In this document: positions 53,362-62,354 of the stretch, one piece after another
Layout of the letters: each line of letters begins with the position of its first letter
Position numbering within the stretch: position 1 is the first letter of the stretch
DNA from: Thermobifida alba
GTDB lineage: Bacteria; Actinomycetota; Actinomycetes; Streptosporangiales; Streptosporangiaceae
Reading direction: 5' to 3'
DNA: 64,000 nt
Assembly: GCF_023208015.1 (NCBI RefSeq)
Contig: NZ_CP051627.1
Coordinates: 868,001-932,000, forward strand
Notes under the pieces: model-generated
Told to the model about the DNA's origin: nothing
What the model saw: the letters and a program-made list of their open reading frames with translations, nothing else
Databases searched by the model: none
Position numbers and translations under genes: made by a program

Positions 53362-54690
53362 TCAGCTCGCGAAGTCCAGCAGCTGCCGGGCGCGGCTGGG
53401 GTGCCGCAGTTTGGACAGGGACTGCTTCTCCAACTGGCGGATGCGCTCCCGGGTCAGGCCCAGGTGCTTGCCGATCTCGTCGAGGGTGCGCGGCCGCCCG
53501 TCGAGCAGGCCGAACCGCAGCGACATGATGGTGGCCTCGCGCGGCTCCAGGTCGTCGAGCGCGCGGCGCAGCTGGTCGGCCATGAGCTGGCGGTCCACCA
53601 CCTCGGAGGCCTCGGAGGCGTCCACGTCCTCGATGAGGTCGCCGATGCGGGTCTCGCCGTCCTCGCCGATCGTGGAGTCGAGGCTGATCGGCTGGCGGGT
53701 CACCCGCAGCAGCTCCTCGATCTGGGCGGGAGTCTTGTCGAGCTCGCGGGCCAGCTCCTCGGGCGTGGGCTCGCGCCCCATGGCCTGGTGCATGTCGCGT
53801 TCCAGGCGGCTGACCTTGCTCAGCAGCTCCAGGACGTGCACGGGCAGCCGGATGGTGCGCGCCGAGTCGGCGAAGCCGCGCTGGATCGCCTGGCGGATCC
53901 ACCACATGGCGTAGGTGGAGAACTTGTAGCCCTTGGCGTAGTCGAACTTCTCCACCGCGCGGATCAGGCCGAGGTTGCCCTCCTGCACGACGTCGAGCAG
54001 GGACATGCCGCGGTCGCTGTACTTCTTGGCCACCGACACCACCAGGCGCAGGTTGGCCTCCAGCATGTGCGCCTTGGCGCGGCGGCCGTCCTCGGCGATC
54101 CACTCCAGCTCCTCGCGCTCGGAGTCGCTCAGCCGGGTCGGTTCGGGGGCGCCGTCGAGCCGGCCCAGCTTGTACTCGGCGAGCAGCCCCGCCTCGATCC
54201 GCTTGGCGAGGTCGACCTCCTGCTCGGCGGTGAGCAGTTGACGGCGTCCGATAGCTTTGAGGTAGGTGTGGACGGAGTCGCCCAGGGACGACGAGTGGTC
54301 GTCGAGGTCGGCCTCCTGGGTGTCGTGCTGCTCCGTCTCGGCCCGGGCCGCCTTCTTCCTGCGGCTCTTGCCCCTGCGGGGGCGGCGTTGGCCGGTGGTC
54401 CCGGCGGACGTGGTCTCCAGCGCGGCTTCCAGCGCTTCGTTGTCGTCGGGGTCGACCGACTCCAGTACGGTGTCCTCGCCGTTGGCGAGCCGAACGCCGG
54501 CCTCGGACAGCTCCCGGAGAATGGAACGGCCCTCGGACGGGGAGATCCCGGCCTCGGAGAACGCGGTGCGCAGCTCGGAGAGAGACACGTGTCCCTGGGC
54601 GCGTCCCCGGGCGATCAGCTCGTCGAGCGTTGCCGAGGCGGCCTCGACCTCCGCCGTCATGGGAGAGGCGGCTAGGGCAGTGCGCGACAT
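53362..54690 (-). CDS. rpoD: RNA polymerase principal-type sigma factor
   Basis: A 442-residue sigma-70 protein with regions 1.1 (residues about 20-75), 1.2, 2 (L-V-V-S-V-A-K-K-Y, G-L-I-R-A-V-E-K-F-D, Y-K-F-S-T-Y-A-M-W-W-I-R-Q-A-I), 3 and 4 (L-D-E-I-G-K-H-L-G-L-T-R-E-R-I-R-Q-L-E). The presence of region 1.1 and the long acidic/basic linker (residues 95-130) points to the housekeeping factor (HrdB/SigA), though a group 2 paralogue is not excluded. GGAGGTGCCCTC precedes the ATG. Confidence 0.9.
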   Translation of the reverse strand: MSRTALAASPMTAEVEAASATLDELIARGRAQGHVSLSELRTAFSEAGISPSEGRSILRELSEAGVRLANGEDTVLESVDPDDNEALEAALETTSAGTTGQRRPRRGKSRRKKAARAETEQHDTQEADLDDHSSSLGDSVHTYLKAIGRRQLLTAEQEVDLAKRIEAGLLAEYKLGRLDGAPEPTRLSDSEREELEWIAEDGRRAKAHMLEANLRLVVSVAKKYSDRGMSLLDVVQEGNLGLIRAVEKFDYAKGYKFSTYAMWWIRQAIQRGFADSARTIRLPVHVLELLSKVSRLERDMHQAMGREPTPEELARELDKTPAQIEELLRVTRQPISLDSTIGEDGETRIGDLIEDVDASEASEVVDRQLMADQLRRALDDLEPREATIMSLRFGLLDGRPRTLDEIGKHLGLTRERIRQLEKQSLSKLRHPSRARQLLDFAS

Positions 54691-54759
54691 GAGGGCACCT
54701 CCCTCCCTTCAAGACAATCGGGCGCGCGGCGGAAGAGGAGAACCGCCGTCTTGGGCGCG

Positions 54760-54796
54760 CCACTATGTCCAACGTGTGGAAGAGTCAAATGTTCCC
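54760..54796 (-). promoter_or_regulatory. Overlapping sigma-A and ECF-type promoters of the sigma gene
   Basis: On the minus strand, TTGACT (54788-54783), 17 nt, TAGTGG (54765-54760) is a sigma-A promoter. In the same stretch, GGGAAC (54796-54791) and GTT (54773-54771) with 17 nt between fit an ECF or SigR/SigH-type promoter. hrdB of Streptomyces also has an ECF-dependent promoter. Confidence 0.55.
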
Positions 54797-54892
54797 GAAT
54801 CTCGATTGGATATCGACAGAAGTGAGCGCGATCACCAGCCTGTTCGGTGGTGGACGCGTCGCGGATGGGGTAAGAGAGACGGTCCGGACCCG

Positions 54893-54924
54893 GGGCGGGG
54901 AGCCGGGAGCCCGGCCCCCCGCCC
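54893..54924 (-). terminator. menE terminator stem
   Basis: GGGCGGGG, A, GCCGGG, AG loop, CCCGGC, C, CCCCGCCC: a 14-bp stem with one internal mismatch, 42 bp after the menE stop. Confidence 0.65.
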
Positions 54925-54965
54925 TGTGGAGGGTATGACGGTCCGCGGTGCCGCGGAGTTCCCGG

Positions 54966-56141
54966 TCAGGCCCGGCTCAGCCGGCGCAGGTCGGGTTTCC
55001 CGGACGGCAGCAGCGGCAGTTCGGCGCGCAGGTCCAGTTCCCGGGGCGCGGCGTAGCGCGGCAGGTGGGCGCCCACCCAGTCGCGGATCTGCTCCAGGGT
55101 GGGAGGCGCCGCGGGGTCGGCGGGGACGACGACGGCGGTGACGCGCTGCCCCCACTCGGGGTCGGGGCGCCCCACGACGGCGGCCTCGGCGACCGCGTCC
55201 AGCCGGGTGAGCAGGGCCGCCACCTCCGCGGCCACCACCTTGTGGCCGCCGGTGTTGATGACGTCGTCGGCGCGGCCGCGGACGCGCAGCCGCCCCTCCT
55301 CCCACACCCCCAGGTCCGAGGTGCGAAACCAGCGGCGGCCGTCCCGTTCCACCAGGTGGCGGTCGGTCAGGTCGGGGCGCAGCCGGTAGCCGTGGAACAG
55401 CACGGGCCCCGACAGCAGGACGCGGCCCTCCTCGTCGAGGTCGACCGCGACCCCGTCCAGGGGCACACCGTCGTAGACGCACCCGCCGCAGGTCTCGCTC
55501 ATGCCGTAGGTGGTCACGACGCGGGCGCCGGCCGTGCGGGCGGCGGTCAGCAGGCCGGCGTCGGCGGCGGCGCCGCCCAGCAGCACGGTGCGGAACGGCG
55601 ACAGGTCCGCGCCCGCGTCCAGCAGGCGGCGCAGCTGGGTGGGGACCAGCGACACGTGCGGGCGGTGCCCGGCGGCGGCCGCGACCGCCGCCGCGTCGAA
55701 GGAGCGGTGCAGCACCGGTGCGTCCAGCAGGCGGGCGCGCAGCAGCACCTGCAGGCCGGAGATGTGCGCGGTGGGCAGGACGCACAGCCACGGCTCGCCC
55801 GGCCGCGCACCGATCCGCGCCGTGGCGGCGCGGACGGAGGCCAGCAGCGCGGCGGAGCCCAGCTCCACGCCCTTGGGACGGCCGGTGGAGCCGGAGGTGG
55901 CGATGACCAGCGCGGTGCCGTCGGCCACGGGGACGCCGTCGGCCAGCGCCGCCACCCCCTCGGGGGTGCGCACGCTGGTCGGGCGCATCGTCTCCAGCAG
56001 GACGCGGCGGCGGGGTTCGGGGACGTCCGCGGGGATCGGCAGCAGGGCGGGTCCGCGTCCGTCCAGGGCGGCGTCCAGGAGCTCGGCGAGGTGTTCGGCG
56101 GCGAGCCCCACCACCGCCTCCAGGGGACGTCGGTTCGGCAT
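54966..56141 (-). CDS. menE: o-Succinylbenzoate-CoA ligase
   Basis: A 391-residue adenylate-forming enzyme that activates o-succinylbenzoate in menaquinone synthesis. The AMP-binding P-loop reads A-T-S-G-S-T-G-R-P-K-G-V near residue 84, followed by V-V-T-T-Y-G-M-S-E-T-C-G-G and the C-terminal lysine region G-K-P-D-L. It is short for the superfamily (about 450-500) but typical of actinobacterial MenE. The ATG at 56141 is supported by TACCCT 8 nt upstream; divergent from menB. Confidence 0.9.
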   Translation of the reverse strand: MPNRRPLEAVVGLAAEHLAELLDAALDGRGPALLPIPADVPEPRRRVLLETMRPTSVRTPEGVAALADGVPVADGTALVIATSGSTGRPKGVELGSAALLASVRAATARIGARPGEPWLCVLPTAHISGLQVLLRARLLDAPVLHRSFDAAAVAAAAGHRPHVSLVPTQLRRLLDAGADLSPFRTVLLGGAAADAGLLTAARTAGARVVTTYGMSETCGGCVYDGVPLDGVAVDLDEEGRVLLSGPVLFHGYRLRPDLTDRHLVERDGRRWFRTSDLGVWEEGRLRVRGRADDVINTGGHKVVAAEVAALLTRLDAVAEAAVVGRPDPEWGQRVTAVVVPADPAAPPTLEQIRDWVGAHLPRYAAPRELDLRAELPLLPSGKPDLRRLSRA

Positions 56142-56149
56142 GGTTGTCA

Positions 56150-56155
56150 AGGGTA
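56150..56155 (-). promoter_or_regulatory. -10 hexamer of menE (leaderless)
   Basis: TACCCT on the minus strand lies 8 nt before the ATG at 56141, with no ribosome binding site between. Confidence 0.45.
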
Positions 56156-56234
56156 GTGCGTGACCGGGTGGTGGAGGCGGCTAGGGTTGACCCCCGGAAG
56201 TGCAAGGTTGAACCAGACCAGGAGAGGCGAGGAC

Positions 56235-57074
56235 GTGGGCAGCGTGGTGGACTGGAAGCGGTCCGGGGACTACACCGACATCATCTACGAGACCGCCGAG
56301 GGCATCGCCAAGATCACCATCAACCGCCCGGAGGTGCACAACGCCTTCCGTCCGCAGACCCTGTTCGAGCTGCAGCACGCCTTCAACGTGGCCCGGGACG
56401 ACTCCTCGGTCGGGGTGATCATCTTCACCGGAGCCGGGGACCAGGCGTTCTGCTCCGGTGGCGACCAGAAGATCCGCGGCGACGACGGCTACCTGGGCGA
56501 CGACGCGGTGGCCCAACAGGGCATCGGCCGGCTCAACGTGCTGGACCTGCAGGTGCAGATCCGGCGGCTGCCCAAGCCGGTCATCGCCATGGTGGCGGGC
56601 TACTCCATCGGCGGCGGCAACGTGCTGCAGGTCTGCTGCGACCTGACCATCGCCGCCGACAACGCCCGCTTCGGGCAGACCGGTCCCAAGGTCGGCTCCT
56701 TCGACGGTGGCTACGGCTCCTGGCTGCTGGCCGAGACCGTGGGGCTGAAGAAGGCCCGCGAGATCTGGTACCTGTGCCGCCAGTACACCGCCCAGGAGGC
56801 CCTGGAGATGGGCATGGTCAACACGGTGGTGCCGCTGGAGCGCCTGGAGGAGGAGACCGTCGCCTGGGCGCGGGAGCTGCTGGAGAAGTCCCCGCTGGCG
56901 CTGCGCATGCTCAAGGGCGCGCTGAACGCGGTCAGCGACGGCGCCGCGGGCATGCAGCAGTTCGCCGGGGACGCCACCATGCTCTACTACATGAGCGAGG
57001 AGGCCCAGGAGGGGCGCGACGCGTTCAAGGAGAAGCGCCGTCCCGAGTTCGACAAGTTCCCGCGCCGCCCGTGA
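56235..57074 (+). CDS. menB: 1,4-Dihydroxy-2-naphthoyl-CoA synthase
   Basis: A 279-residue crotonase-fold enzyme that cyclises o-succinylbenzoyl-CoA. Recognised by [13 protein letters not shown] near residues 71-83, the oxyanion G-Y-S-I-G-G-G-N and [11 protein letters not shown], a MenB hallmark. GGAGAGGCGAGGAC precedes the GTG. Its stop overlaps the menC start (GTGA), so both are coupled. Confidence 0.94.
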   Translation: MGSVVDWKRSGDYTDIIYETAEGIAKITINRPEVHNAFRPQTLFELQHAFNVARDDSSVGVIIFTGAGDQAFCSGGDQKIRGDDGYLGDDAVAQQGIGRLNVLDLQVQIRRLPKPVIAMVAGYSIGGGNVLQVCCDLTIAADNARFGQTGPKVGSFDGGYGSWLLAETVGLKKAREIWYLCRQYTAQEALEMGMVNTVVPLERLEEETVAWARELLEKSPLALRMLKGALNAVSDGAAGMQQFAGDATMLYYMSEEAQEGRDAFKEKRRPEFDKFPRRP

Positions 57075-58024
57075 CGGGCCGGGCGTTCGCCATTCCGCTG
57101 CGCACGCGGTTCCGCGGCGTCACCGTACGCGAGGGGATGCTGGTGCGCGGCGCGGCGGGATGGGGGGAGTTCTCGCCGTTCGCCGAGTACGGTCCCGCCG
57201 AGTGCGCCCGCTGGTGGGCGGCCTGCCACGAGGCCGCCGAGGTCGGCTGGCCGGCGCCGGTGCGCGACGCGGTGCCGGTCAACGCCACGGTTCCGGCGGT
57301 GGGGCCGGAGGAGGCGGCGCGCCTCGTCACCTCCTCCGGCTGCGCCACGGCCAAGGTGAAGGTGGCCGAGCGGGGGCAGACCGAGGCCGACGACCTGGCC
57401 CGCGTGGAGGCGGTGCGGGACGCGATCGGTCCGCGCGGGAAGGTGCGCATCGACGTCAACGGGGCCTGGGACGTCGACACCGCGGTCCGCATGATCCGGC
57501 TGCTGGACCGCTTCGACCTGGAGTACGTGGAGCAGCCGTGCGCCACGGTGGAGGAGCTGGCCCGGGTGCGGCGGCGGGTGTCGGTGCCGGTCGCGGCCGA
57601 CGAGTCGGTCCGGCGCGCCGAGGACCCGCTGCGGGTGCGCGACGCCGAGGCCGCCGACGTGGTGGTGCTCAAGGTGCAGCCGCTGGGCGGGGTACGCGCC
57701 GCGCTGCGGCTGGCCGAGGAGTGCGGGCTGCCGGTGGTGGTCTCCAGCGCGGTGGAGACCTCGGTGGGGCTGGCCGCCGGCGTGGCGCTGGCCGCGGCCC
57801 TGCCGGAGCTGCCGTACGCCTGCGGGCTGGCCACGATGCGGCTGCTGCGCTCCGACGTGTGCGACGACCCGCTGCTGCCCGAGGGCGGAATGCTGCCCGT
57901 GCGCCGGGTGGAGGTATCCGAGCGGCGGCTGGCCGAGGTCGAGGTCGATCCGGCGGCGTGGCGGGAGCGGATGGCGGCGGCGCGCGCCGAGTGGGAGCGC
58001 GTCGAGCGGTCGCCGTGGCCGTGA
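57071..58024 (+). CDS. menC: o-Succinylbenzoate synthase
   Basis: A 317-residue enolase-superfamily enzyme that dehydrates SHCHC to o-succinylbenzoate. The acid/base lysine pair is in A-K-V-K near residue 96, metal ligands in D-V-N-G-A-W, E-Q-P and A-D-E-S, and the second lysine in V-V-L-K-V-Q-P near residue 200. The GTG start overlaps the menB stop. Size is typical of the actinobacterial form. Confidence 0.92.
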   Translation: MTGRAFAIPLRTRFRGVTVREGMLVRGAAGWGEFSPFAEYGPAECARWWAACHEAAEVGWPAPVRDAVPVNATVPAVGPEEAARLVTSSGCATAKVKVAERGQTEADDLARVEAVRDAIGPRGKVRIDVNGAWDVDTAVRMIRLLDRFDLEYVEQPCATVEELARVRRRVSVPVAADESVRRAEDPLRVRDAEAADVVVLKVQPLGGVRAALRLAEECGLPVVVSSAVETSVGLAAGVALAAALPELPYACGLATMRLLRSDVCDDPLLPEGGMLPVRRVEVSERRLAEVEVDPAAWRERMAAARAEWERVERSPWP

Positions 58025-58190
58025 ACCCGCCGACGGGGCGCGGACCCGCGGTGTGAGCCGGCGGGGCGGACCACGGGGGCCTGGGGCGGGCCGCCGCGGG
58101 CGGCGGTGACGATTCCGCCGCGGAGGGGGCATATTCTCGGGTCCTACCCGGTCGGTTCGCGGTGGTCGCACGGGAGGGCCGAGCGGGAGT

Positions 58191-58238
58191 CCTGGACGAG
58201 GTGTCCAGGTTTGCGCGGATACGACTGGCAAGTAGGTC
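58191..58238 (+). promoter_or_regulatory. menD promoter with overlapping hairpin
   Basis: TTGCGC (58211-58216), 16-nt spacer, TAGGTC (58233-58238), with a start predicted about 13 nt before the menD ATG. The inverted repeat CCTGGAC-GAGGT-GTCCAGG (58191-58209) directly abuts the -35 and is a possible operator. Confidence 0.5.
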
Positions 58239-58257
58239 TTGCGGTAAGAGAGTGTGC

Positions 58258-59919
58258 ATGAATCCGTCTACCGCACTGGCGCGTGTCCTGGTCGACGAGC
58301 TGGCCCGGTTGGGGCTGGCCGAGGCCGTCGTCGCGCCGGGGTCCCGTTCGACTCCCCTGGCCCTGGCCCTGGTGGCCGACCCCCGGATCCGCACCCACGT
58401 CCGTATCGACGAGCGGTCGGCATCCTTCCTGGCGGTGGGGCTGGCCCGGGTGTCGCGCCGCCCCGTGGCCCTGGTGTGCACGTCGGGCACTGCCGCGGCC
58501 AACTTCCACCCCGCGGTGCTGGAAGCCGACCAGAGCGAGGTGGGGCTGGTGGTGCTCACCGCGGACCGGCCGCCGGAGCTGCGGGGGACCGGCGCCAACC
58601 AGACGGTGGACCAGATCGGCCTGTACGGGTCGGCGGTGCGCTTCTTCGCCGAGGTGGGGGTGCCCGAACCGGAGGCGGGCATGGTCGCCTACTGGCGGTC
58701 GCTGGCCTGCCGGGCCTGGGCGGCGGCCCAGGGGAGCAGACCCGGCCCGGTCCACCTCAACCTGGCGTTCCGGGAACCGCTGGTGCCCGGCCAGGGCGGC
58801 CGGCCGTGGCCGGAGCCCCTGGCCGGGAGGCCGGGGCAGCGGCCGTGGATCGAGGCGGCCCCGCGGCCCGGGGAACCCGAACCGGTGGAGCTGCCCGCGG
58901 TGGAGCGGGGCGTCATCGTGTGCGGCGACGGCGACTACGACCCGGTGCCGCTGCTGGCGCTGGCCGCCCGGACCGGATGGCCGCTGCTGGCCGAACCCAC
59001 CTCCAACGCCCGCCGCGCCGAGGCGCTCTCCAGCTACCGGCAACTGCTGGCGGTCCCCGAGTTCGTCGCCGCCCACGAACCCGAACTGGTGGTGAGCGTG
59101 GGCCGTCCGGGACTGTCCCGGCAGCTGCTGGCCTACCTGCGCCGCGCCGAGCGGCACGTGGTGGTGGGGGACCCGGCGGCGTTCGCCGATCCGGTGCGGA
59201 CCGCCACCGACGTGGTCGGCGCGGTGCGCGCGCCGGAGGCGGCCACGCCCGACACCGCCTGGGCCGCGTCGTGGACGGCGGCGGAGGCGGCCGCCCGGGA
59301 GGCCGCCGACCGGCTGCTGGACGCCGACGAGGCGCTGTCGGAGCTGCGGCTGGCCCGTGACCTGGCCGCCCACCTGCCGGCCGGGGCGCTGCTGTTCGCC
59401 GGGGCCAGCATGCCGATCCGCGACCTCGACGCGGTGATGCGGCCGCGCTGCGGGCTGCGCCTGGTCGGCAACCGGGGGGTGAGCGGCATCGACGGCACGG
59501 TCTCCAGCGCGGTGGGCGCGGCCCTGGCCCACCAGGCCGACGGCGGGGGAGAGGCGTTCGCGCTGCTGGGGGACCTGGCGCTGCTGCACGACCAGAACGG
59601 GCTGCTGCTGGGGGCGGACGAGCCCCGCCCGGACCTGGCGGTCGTGGTGGTCAACAACGACGGCGGCGGGATCTTCTCCGGACTGGAGCAGGCCGGGCAC
59701 CCCGACTTCGAGCGGGTCTTCGGCACTCCCCACGGAGTGTCCGTGGAGCAGGTCGCGGCCACCGCGGACCTGCCCTACACGCGCCTGGAGTGGGCCACCG
59801 ACCTGCCCAAGGCCTTGTTGGGGGAGGGGCTGCGGCTGGTGGAGGTGCGCACCGACCGCGCCGCCTCGGCCCGCCTGCGCCGCGCGCTGCAGGACGCGGT
59901 GGCCGACGCGGTGCGGTGA
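58258..59919 (+). CDS. menD: SEPHCHC synthase (menaquinone)
   Basis: A 553-residue thiamin-diphosphate enzyme that joins isochorismate and 2-oxoglutarate. P-G-S-R-S-T-P-L-A-L-A-L near residue 26 and V-V-N-N-D-G-G-G-I-F-S-G-L-E-Q near residue 465 are MenD signatures. The ATG at 58258 has only AAGAGAG upstream. It follows menC by 233 bp and has its own promoter. Confidence 0.94.
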   Translation: MNPSTALARVLVDELARLGLAEAVVAPGSRSTPLALALVADPRIRTHVRIDERSASFLAVGLARVSRRPVALVCTSGTAAANFHPAVLEADQSEVGLVVLTADRPPELRGTGANQTVDQIGLYGSAVRFFAEVGVPEPEAGMVAYWRSLACRAWAAAQGSRPGPVHLNLAFREPLVPGQGGRPWPEPLAGRPGQRPWIEAAPRPGEPEPVELPAVERGVIVCGDGDYDPVPLLALAARTGWPLLAEPTSNARRAEALSSYRQLLAVPEFVAAHEPELVVSVGRPGLSRQLLAYLRRAERHVVVGDPAAFADPVRTATDVVGAVRAPEAATPDTAWAASWTAAEAAAREAADRLLDADEALSELRLARDLAAHLPAGALLFAGASMPIRDLDAVMRPRCGLRLVGNRGVSGIDGTVSSAVGAALAHQADGGGEAFALLGDLALLHDQNGLLLGADEPRPDLAVVVVNNDGGGIFSGLEQAGHPDFERVFGTPHGVSVEQVAATADLPYTRLEWATDLPKALLGEGLRLVEVRTDRAASARLRRALQDAVADAVR

Positions 59920-60371
59920 GCGGGGACCGAGGAGGGGCGCCGCCTTCCGGCGCCCGCGGCCGCGTCGCCGCCGGGGCGGGCAGGCGGCGCGGGGCTCTTG
60001 CGGGCCCCTCTTCCGAAGAAGGGGCGGGAGACGGGTCCTGTTCGTCGCGTTCACCGGCCCTCTGAGTGTGCTGCGAGTGGTGTCGCGCCTTCTCGGGGCC
60101 GGGTGGGGGCTCGGTTCACGCCTTGGTAGGTGTACGTGTATCTGGTCGTGCACAGGCAGACACGAGGAGGGGGCGTGCGGAACCGTCGCTCCCCGACCCC
60201 CGTCCCCGACCGGTTCCACCACGCCTTCCTGGCCGTGCTCCGGTTCCCGGGGCGGCTGATCGCCGTAGAGGCGGACCCCGCCTGGCCGTGGGCCCCGCCG
60301 ACAGGTGGCGCGAGCGGCGGGAGGAGGACCGGGGTAGTAAGGCACGGGGACCCCAACCAGAAGGAGAGCGC
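59920..60371. other. Gene-free spacer between menD and the stress protein
   Basis: No credible gene in 452 bp. GGGCGCCG/CGGCGCCC (59935-59955) is a likely menD terminator, and a second, imperfect stem GCCCCTCTTC/GAAGAAGGGGC lies at 60004-60025. A frame starting at 60130 runs into the next gene in another phase and has no family resemblance. A promoter must lie in the last 250 bp, but I could not fix it. Confidence 0.45.
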
Positions 60372-61292
60372 ATGTCGCACCGAGAAGCCGCAGCGGGCAC
60401 GGTCGTGGTCGGAGTGGACGGCTCCGAGGGCAGCCTGCACGCCCTGGACTGGGCCGTCGACGCCGCCGCGGGACGCGGTGCGAGGCTGCGCCTGGTCTAC
60501 GCGATGAGCCTGCCGTTGGTGACCACTCCGCTGGGCGGACCGATCCGGACGGCGCCCTCCCAGGAGGTCTCCGACGCCGCCGCCGCGCTGCTGGCCGAGG
60601 CGCTGCAGCGGGTGCACGCGGCCGCGCCCAGCCTGGACGCCGACACCGAGGTCTCCCGGATCGAGCCGCACCACGCGCTGATCCGGGCCTCCGAGGCCGC
60701 CGACCTGGTCGTGGTGGGCTCGCGGGGCCTCAGCGGCGTCAGGTCGCTCTTCCTCGGCTCGGTCGCCCAGCGGGTCGCCGCCCACGCCTCCTGCCCGGTC
60801 GTGGTGGTCCCGCCGACCAGCCAGGAGCCCGCGGCGCGCCGCGGACGTGTCGTGGTGGGCGTGGACGGCTCCGTGCACGCCGCCGCCGCGCTGCGGTTTG
60901 CGCTGGTCGAGGCCGAGCGGCTGCGCGCCGAGCTGGTCGCCGTGTCCGCCTGGCAGGCGCCCGAGGCGCCCGTCGACCCGTTCACGGTGCTGCACGCCGA
61001 CGTCGACATCGACCGCGAGCAGCAGGTCGCCCGCGTCCGCGACTGGCTGCTGCGGACGGTCGACGACGCCCGCACCCCGCTGACCGAGCGGGTCCCGGTG
61101 CGGGCGGAGGCCCCCGAGGGCCACCCCGCGGCCGCGCTGCTGGCCGAGGGGGCCGACGCCGACCTGGTCGTGGTGGGCTCGCGCGGCCGCGGCGGGTTCG
61201 CCGGACTGCTGCTGGGGTCGGTCAGCCGGTCCGTGCTGCACCACGCCGTGGTGCCCGTCGCCGTGGTGCACGTGGCCGACGACACCCGGTGA
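60372..61292 (+). CDS. Tandem universal stress protein
   Basis: A 306-residue protein with two UspA domains, residues 8-145 and 157-300. Each begins V-V-V-G-V-D-G-S and ends with the ATP-binding G-2x-G-9x-G-S pattern (G-S-R-G-L-S-G, and G-S-R-G-R-G-G, followed by L-G-S-V). Both sites look intact, so it probably binds ATP twice. AAGGAGAGCGC precedes the ATG. In actinobacteria such proteins are often under dormancy or hypoxia control; no DosR-like box was identified here. Confidence 0.9.
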   Translation: MSHREAAAGTVVVGVDGSEGSLHALDWAVDAAAGRGARLRLVYAMSLPLVTTPLGGPIRTAPSQEVSDAAAALLAEALQRVHAAAPSLDADTEVSRIEPHHALIRASEAADLVVVGSRGLSGVRSLFLGSVAQRVAAHASCPVVVVPPTSQEPAARRGRVVVGVDGSVHAAAALRFALVEAERLRAELVAVSAWQAPEAPVDPFTVLHADVDIDREQQVARVRDWLLRTVDDARTPLTERVPVRAEAPEGHPAAALLAEGADADLVVVGSRGRGGFAGLLLGSVSRSVLHHAVVPVAVVHVADDTR

Positions 61293-61396
61293 CCCGGCGC
61301 CTCCGCCGCGCGTTCTCCCGCCTCCCCGGGCCGGTGCGGTACGGCGCTGCCACGCTCTGGCCGGTGGGACGGGGGCGCGCCGGGGAGCACTTCATA

Positions 61397-61425
61397 TTTC
61401 AATATATATCGGTATCCGATATATT
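61397..61425 (+). promoter_or_regulatory. PadR operator-promoter in an A+T-rich island
   Basis: ATATATCGG (61404-61412) and CCGATATAT (61416-61424) form a perfect inverted repeat around TAT. TTTCAA (61397-61402) and TATATT (61420-61425) are a -35/-10 pair with 17-nt spacing; the ATG follows the -10 by 6 nt. The operator overlaps the -10, which suits autorepression of a leaderless gene. Confidence 0.8.
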
Positions 61426-61431
61426 AAGTTC

Positions 61432-61764
61432 ATGCGATTGAGAGAGCAGAGCTATCTCGTGCTGCTGGCGCTGACCGACGGGCCGCGGCACGGGTACGCC
61501 ATCACCACCACCGTGCGGGAGCTGTCCGAAGAGCGCGTCCGACTCGGTGCGGGGACCCTCTACGGAGCGCTCGACCGCCTCGCCGAGCAGGGACTGGTCG
61601 CGGTCGCCCGCGAAGAGGTCGTCAACGGACGCAACCGCCGCTACTACGAGCTGACCGAGCAGGGCCGCCGGGTGCTGGCCGAGGAGACCGAACGCATGGC
61701 GCGGATGGCCCGCCTCGCCCGGACCCGCCTGCTGGCGATGCGACCGGGATGGGGGACCGCCTGA
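61432..61764 (+). CDS. PadR-family transcriptional regulator
   Basis: A 110-residue PadR protein: L-R-E-Q-S-Y-L-V-L-L-A-L-T-D-G-P-R-H-G-Y-A-I at the N-terminus, the winged part L-G-A-G-T-L-Y-G-A-L-D-R-L-A-E-Q-G-L-V and R-R-Y-Y-E-L-T-E-Q-G-R-R-V-L near residue 70. Leaderless start supported by TATATT 6 nt upstream. Its stop overlaps the next start (TGATG). PadR proteins repress genes for membrane or detoxification functions and often have a partner membrane protein downstream. Confidence 0.9.
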   Translation: MRLREQSYLVLLALTDGPRHGYAITTTVRELSEERVRLGAGTLYGALDRLAEQGLVAVAREEVVNGRNRRYYELTEQGRRVLAEETERMARMARLARTRLLAMRPGWGTA

Positions 61765-62333
61765 TGAGTGACCGCCACGAGCACCGGCTGCGCCGCGCCC
61801 TGCGCTACTACCCCCGCCACTACCGGGAACGCCACGGCGAGGAGATCGTCGCCACCGCGCTGGAACTGGCCGACCCTGCCGACCCGGCGTCGCTCCGGAC
61901 CCAGTACCGCGACCTGGTGCGCGCGGGGCTGGCCACCCGGTGGCGGGAACGCCCCCCGATGGGACGCTGGCTGCTGTACCGGCTGTTCGACGTGCGGGTG
62001 CCGTTCCGGTACCGCATGTGGGCGCGCGACGACCTCCTGGGCCGCCGCTACTGGCTGCGCCGGGGCGTGTCGCTCCTCGCCCTCCACCTGGCCGTCGCCG
62101 TCCCCCTGTGCCTCCTGCCCCCGCGGCCCACCGTGGACCTGTTCGGGCTGAGCATGGACCGGACCGCGATCATGGCGACCGTGGCCCTGCTCCTCGTGCT
62201 CACGTCGCTGCCGACCACCGGCCGCTACCGCCGCAGGATGCTGGACAAGCACGACTTCCACCACGACGGCACCCCGGTGCGCTGGCGCACCTACCAGGAC
62301 GAGCAGGGAAGGATGCGCGCCGTCCGGGACTGA
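61764..62333 (+). CDS. PadR-linked membrane protein
   Basis: A 189-residue protein. The first 75 residues are Arg-rich and soluble (R-A-L-R-Y-Y-P-R-H-Y-R-E-R-H-G-E-E-I), followed by two hydrophobic segments near residues 106-124 and 133-150. The N-terminal helix-rich part is like those found in membrane proteins that accompany PadR regulators. One-base overlap with the PadR gene indicates coupled translation. Function unknown. Confidence 0.65.
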   Translation: MSDRHEHRLRRALRYYPRHYRERHGEEIVATALELADPADPASLRTQYRDLVRAGLATRWRERPPMGRWLLYRLFDVRVPFRYRMWARDDLLGRRYWLRRGVSLLALHLAVAVPLCLLPPRPTVDLFGLSMDRTAIMATVALLLVLTSLPTTGRYRRRMLDKHDFHHDGTPVRWRTYQDEQGRMRAVRD

Positions 62334-62354
62334 CCGGGCCCCGCCCCGGCGCGG

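Noticed and set aside
60130-60507. Possible 125-residue gene before the universal stress protein
   Set aside because: It overlaps the stress protein gene out of frame, has no ribosome binding site and no recognisable fold; the coding bias changes where the real gene begins.
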